Assembly (NCBI GenBank): GCA_009778255.1 | Contig: WRKD01000118.1 | Coordinates: 1-7,266 of the forward strand | Source of the DNA: Bacillota bacterium | GTDB taxonomy: Bacteria; Bacillota; Dehalobacteriia; UBA4068 | Direction: 5' to 3' | Length of the DNA: 7,266 bases | In this document: positions 4,760-7,266 of the stretch, in pieces | How positions within the stretch are numbered: the first letter of the stretch is position 1 | Layout of the letters: every line of letters begins with the position of its first letter | Translations under genes and position numbers: made by a program | Notes under the pieces: generated by a model | The model's database searches: none | Told to the model about the DNA's origin: nothing | What the model saw: only the letters and a program-made list of their open reading frames with translations

Positions 4760-5929
4760 ATGATAGAAATAACAACATTAGGCAATTTCTGTATTAAAGT
4801 AAATGGCAATATAGTATCGGAGAGCTTTAGGAGAACAACAAAGCTTTTACAATTACTAAATATGCTTATAATTAATAAAAATAGACCTGTGCCAGCAAGT
4901 TCTATTTGCGATGTCATTTGGGGCGAAGATCAAAATGGCGATACTTATAAGGCTTTACATAATCTGGTGTATAGATTAAGGCATATTTTGATGGATGGCA
5001 ATGGGGCGGATTGCATAATTTTTAATAATAAAACTTATATGTTGAACACAGCTATCGATATGCGCATCGATATTTATACCATGGAAGATTGCTATAATAA
5101 AGCAATTAACGCTCAATTACCAACTGAAGAAAAAATAACTCTATTAGAGAAGGCTGTAGATTTATATAATGGCGAGTATTTGCTGTATTTGATTTGCGAC
5201 GATACACAGTCCTATGCGGTAATAAACCGTTATAAACGTATATATATTGATTCTGTTTGTCTTCTATCCGATCTATATATGGAAAATGGCTTTTATGATA
5301 AAATGTTTTTGATATGCGATAAAGCAATAGCCTTGGAGCCTTTAGAAGAAGCGGTTTATATGCGTATGGTTAGGGGTATGTGCGATAAAGGCAAGGATGC
5401 GCAAGCTATTAGCCTTATAGAAAACTATTTTAATATTTTGTATAATGAAGTGGGTATACGGGCTTCCGATACTCTTAATAATATATATAAAAAATTAAAA
5501 AGAAATAATAACCCTTCTACCTACGACGTGGGGCAGATTTTAGAAGAACTTAAGGAAATAAGCTCCCTTAATAAAGCATTGTTTTGCAATTTTGAAGCTT
5601 TTCGAGATATTTACAGATACGAATCACGCCAATCTGCCAGAAGAGATTATACTATTGTTTTGATTCTCATAGAAATATATGGCGATAGAAATGCCGAGGT
5701 GCCGGAAAAAATACTTTCTGCTGCTAAAAAAAGCCTTTATGAATGTTGTATGCTAACATTAAGAAAAGGCGATATGTTCGCAGAATATTCTAAAGCACAA
5801 GTTATTCTTATGATTACCGTGTCAACAGAAAGTGCAGCTAATTTAGTTGTTTCCCGTCTAAGCGAGCAGTTTTTCTTACGTAATCAGCGGGAAAGATTAC
5901 ATTTAAAATTCGATATTCAATCGCCGTAA
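4760..5929 (+). CDS. AfsR/SARP-type transcriptional regulator: winged helix, BTAD domain, degenerate GGDEF-like C-terminus
   Basis: This encodes 389 residues, starting at an ATG nine bases after AGGAGA (4745-4750). Residues 1-97 resemble an OmpR-type winged helix (IEITTLGNFCIKVNG at 2-16, KALHNLVYRLRHIL at 64-77 as the likely recognition region). Residues about 104-247 look like a bacterial transcriptional activator domain of TPR-like helices, with DLYMENGFYDKMFLICDKAI (171-190) and LEPLEEAVYMRMVRGMC (192-208). The stretch LFCNFEAFRDIYRYESRQSA (274-293) followed by a hydrophobic strand (298-306), then LRKGDMFAEYSKAQVILMI (334-352), resembles the C-terminal half of a diguanylate-cyclase fold without the GGDEF motif, so no cyclase activity is expected. 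It is likely a DNA-binding activator. Target genes are unknown; the downstream secreted protein gene is a candidate. The gene is richer in ATA, TTA and AAT codons than groEL or rsmD. Confidence 0.85.
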   Translation: MIEITTLGNFCIKVNGNIVSESFRRTTKLLQLLNMLIINKNRPVPASSICDVIWGEDQNGDTYKALHNLVYRLRHILMDGNGADCIIFNNKTYMLNTAIDMRIDIYTMEDCYNKAINAQLPTEEKITLLEKAVDLYNGEYLLYLICDDTQSYAVINRYKRIYIDSVCLLSDLYMENGFYDKMFLICDKAIALEPLEEAVYMRMVRGMCDKGKDAQAISLIENYFNILYNEVGIRASDTLNNIYKKLKRNNNPSTYDVGQILEELKEISSLNKALFCNFEAFRDIYRYESRQSARRDYTIVLILIEIYGDRNAEVPEKILSAAKKSLYECCMLTLRKGDMFAEYSKAQVILMITVSTESAANLVVSRLSEQFFLRNQRERLHLKFDIQSP

Positions 5930-5955
5930 TTTGCCTCAAAAACATAGAATTCAAG

Positions 5956-6002
5956 ACTTTAAGACAATGTGCCAATGATGTGTATTGTTTTAAAGTTTTT
6001 TT
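5956..6002 (+). terminator. Intrinsic terminator after the BTAD regulator
   Basis: ACTTTAAGACAAT (5956-5968) pairs with ATTGTTTTAAAGT (5984-5996) over 13 positions with one G-T wobble and a 15-base loop, running into a T7 tract (5996-6002). It begins 27 bases after the stop codon and separates the regulator from the downstream secreted protein gene. Confidence 0.88.
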
Positions 6003-6122
6003 GCTTTAATGAGCGAAAACAGGGAAAGAGATTGCATAGAATTCAGGATTCTAGAGGATTTTGTAATAAAATCATGGTAGTTTGAGGTTAAAAGTTTGAA
6101 GAAAAGTTTAAAAAATTTTTTT

Positions 6123-6263
6123 GTTGTTAGTGAAAAAAGTATAGGGCGTGAGCGGGGCGTGAGCGCAAGGGTGTACAATAAAATATGGAAAAAAATTACT
6201 AGTTGCAAGTGAGAAAAGTGTGCGGTGTGAGTGAGTTGCGAGTGGCATGGTGTACAATTAGAT
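6123..6263. repeat. Tandem duplication, 79-base period, two diverged units
   Basis: Bases 6123-6184 and 6202-6263 align without gaps at a constant offset of 79; by hand 44 of 62 positions agree (about 71%). Conserved blocks are GTTG, AGTGA.AAAAGT, a GTGAG-rich core and GTGTACAAT (6171-6179 and 6250-6258). Read on the minus strand the core resembles the heptamer-like CACTCRC tracts of the dispersed element, and CGCCCTATACT (6148-6138) equals the string next to the -10 of copy B. A minus-strand TTGCGC/TATACT pair with a 19-base spacer (6168-6138) is present in the first unit only. Confidence 0.7.
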
Positions 6264-6375
6264 TGAAATTATAGTTATAAGAAATACCTGCTCTGTCACT
6301 CAGCATATATCTTTCGAAGACGCCGAGAATGCACTAAGAGAATTTACGATCGCTGTTTCAGCAGCTAAAAACTAG
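6262..6375 (+). pseudogene. Possible decayed 3' end of a coding gene
   Basis: A frame open from just after TAG (6259-6261) to TAG (6373-6375) encodes 37 residues with no ATG, GTG or TTG and no ribosome binding site, yet its translation looks like real protein: RNTCSVTQHISFEDAENALR then EFTIAVSAAKN (residues 7-37). The pattern of a short strand, an S/T-x-E-D-A/V turn and an amphipathic helix near the C-terminus is common in fold-type I PLP enzymes such as aminotransferases, but that match is impressionistic. The frame begins exactly where the second 79-base unit ends, as if the body of the gene had been replaced by the repeat. Confidence 0.35.
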
Positions 6376-6400
6376 AGAGAGCGAGATTAGGTAAAACATT

Positions 6401-7266
6401 ATGATCACCTTTAAGAATTCAATTTTAATATTTCTTACCGCAATAATACTGGTCTTTCTTCTAGGCGCTAACCATGCTGCACTCGCCAAGCTTCCGGATT
6501 GGGAAATAACGGTGCATCAGAACTTAGGTTTGTATTGGGTGTCTGCCGTACAGCCCGCTGCGGGCGATAGATATGATGAAATTAAAAATTTCGGTATTGA
6601 TTACGAGCCCAAGCTTAAAGCGGAAGATGATGCAGATTATAGTGCGACGAAAAGCTACTTTCCCGCAAAAGACACCAGTTTTACTCTTAAAAATATGTCT
6701 CCAGGAGACAAAGATAATTCTACAATAACCATCACCAACGAAGCAGATTTCCCCGTAGAGCTGGAATTGTTGGTGGGTTGTTTAAAAGGTCATGAAATAG
6801 GCCATTTTGATGACGGCCATGTAGAGGAAGTAATTTTAGCGCAAAAGCTTGATATGAAGACTTTTATCGACGGTGTTGAACTGGAAACTTCTCCCGGAAT
6901 CTCTTTTCCCAATAATAAAATTTTAACTGTAGATTCTTTCGCAGGCGACAAATATGAAACAATTACTGTCAACAGGATCACAGGCGTTGATATCAGCGAG
7001 AAAATAGACCTGAAAGTGGGCGCCATAATAGGTAAACGCACTTTTCCCAAACAGCTTCAACCAGGCGAACGCGTTAGGGTCCGCATCGAGATCGAGTTAG
7101 ATGGCCCCACTACCGGTAATGAGTTTCAAAATAAGGAAGCGCAGTTTGTGTGGGTATTTACGGCGACCGAAATGCCGCCGGGGCATGAACCTGGCGACGA
7201 TGATCCCGATACGGACGGCGACGGCGATGCGGACAGCGACGGCGATACCGATAGAAGAAGGGATAA
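6401..7266 (+). CDS. Secreted TasA/camelysin-like protein with Asp-Gly-Asp rich tail (3' truncated by window)
   Basis: The frame is open from the ATG at 6401 to the window end (288 codons, no stop). An in-frame TAA at 6392 rules out an upstream start. The ribosome binding site is weak (TTAGGT, 6387-6392). Residues 1-29 form a classical signal peptide: Lys5, a hydrophobic core at 8-22, and predicted cleavage after Ala27-Leu-Ala29. The mature part is rich in beta-strand pattern. FTLKNMSPGD (94-103) followed by STITITNEADFPVELEL (107-123) is the LKNLxPGD-then-TxTVxN layout of TasA/camelysin-type (M73) surface or matrix proteins; that assignment is by pattern only. A second strand-rich part has LQPGERVRVRIEIEL (219-233). 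Residues 131-135 read HEIGH. From 262 on the chain turns into an Asp-rich calcium-binding-like stretch, DPDTDGDGDADSDGDTD (268-284). A cell-wall anchor or further domain may follow beyond the window. No SipW-type peptidase is in view. Confidence 0.8.
   Translation, partial: MITFKNSILIFLTAIILVFLLGANHAALAKLPDWEITVHQNLGLYWVSAVQPAAGDRYDEIKNFGIDYEPKLKAEDDADYSATKSYFPAKDTSFTLKNMSPGDKDNSTITITNEADFPVELELLVGCLKGHEIGHFDDGHVEEVILAQKLDMKTFIDGVELETSPGISFPNNKILTVDSFAGDKYETITVNRITGVDISEKIDLKVGAIIGKRTFPKQLQPGERVRVRIEIELDGPTTGNEFQNKEAQFVWVFTATEMPPGHEPGDDDPDTDGDGDADSDGDTDRRRD

Larger units (their letters stand above)
5930..6400. other. 470-base intergenic stretch before the secreted protein gene
   Basis: Left to right, it holds the regulator's terminator (5956-6002), an AT-rich part with short GAATTC-containing strings (5947-5952, 6039-6044) but nothing assignable at 6003-6122, a 79-base-period duplication (6123-6263), a coding-like remnant (6262-6375), and a weak leader. 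I found no convincing full promoter for the downstream gene. TTGCGA (6236-6241) with TAGATT (6259-6264, 17-base spacer) is the best but poor candidate. Confidence 0.5.

Noticed and set aside
5990..6208. 72-codon minus-strand frame across the 79-base repeat
   Set aside because: Low-complexity Phe/Leu/Lys translation from AT-rich DNA, no ribosome binding site, and it crosses both the terminator T-tract and the repeat.
6264..6400. Possible riboswitch (for example c-di-GMP type) in the leader of the secreted protein gene
   Set aside because: I could not find the conserved core or a terminator/antiterminator pair; the stretch reads better as a decayed coding end.
6790..7050. 86-codon minus-strand frame opposite the secreted protein gene
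   Set aside because: It is antisense to a frame with a clear signal peptide and domain pattern.

Overview
The window reads as a chromosomal segment of a low-to-mid GC Firmicute, probably an anaerobe of the Clostridia or Negativicutes. The evidence is strong Shine-Dalgarno sites, a HrcA/CIRCE operator in front of groESL, a small helical V-ATPase-subunit-H-like protein of a type I associate with clostridia, and an AfsR/SARP-like regulator with a clostridial-style C-terminal half. The genus cannot be fixed from sequence alone.

Layout. Bases 1-572 hold the 3' end of an acyl-CoA synthetase (ANL superfamily). Converging on it is a 61-residue minus-strand gene (584-769) ending in a Cys-rich CQLGCFE tail. 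A 347-base gap follows, holding a repeat-borne minus-strand promoter and then the CIRCE-controlled groES-groEL operon (1117-3111), closed by a strong terminator. Next come rsmD (3205-3738), a coiled-coil protein gene (3960-4424) with its own terminator, a BTAD/SARP-type regulator (4760-5929) with a terminator, a 470-base non-coding stretch, and a secreted TasA/camelysin-like protein (from 6401). That last gene is still open at the window end, inside an Asp-Gly-Asp rich segment.

The most interesting structure is not a gene. Three intergenic gaps (about 800-900 on the minus strand, 3739-3892 and 4472-4647 on the plus strand) carry diverged copies of one dispersed element. Its parts are a small hairpin, a 7-base-period tract (for example CACTAGC repeated) and a distal module shaped like a sigma-70 promoter: TTGC plus two bases, exactly 18 bases, then a -10-like hexamer, with CGAAG in the spacer. 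Each copy points at the gene immediately downstream. Two copies flank the coiled-coil gene as direct repeats. A related but different 79-base-period duplication lies at 6123-6263, directly in front of what looks like a decayed gene 3' end.

Functionally the window mixes housekeeping genes (chaperonin, 16S rRNA methylation, acyl activation) with a more AT-rich accessory-looking right end. There a BTAD regulator precedes a secreted, probably surface or matrix-type protein. A regulatory link between those two is inference from adjacency only.
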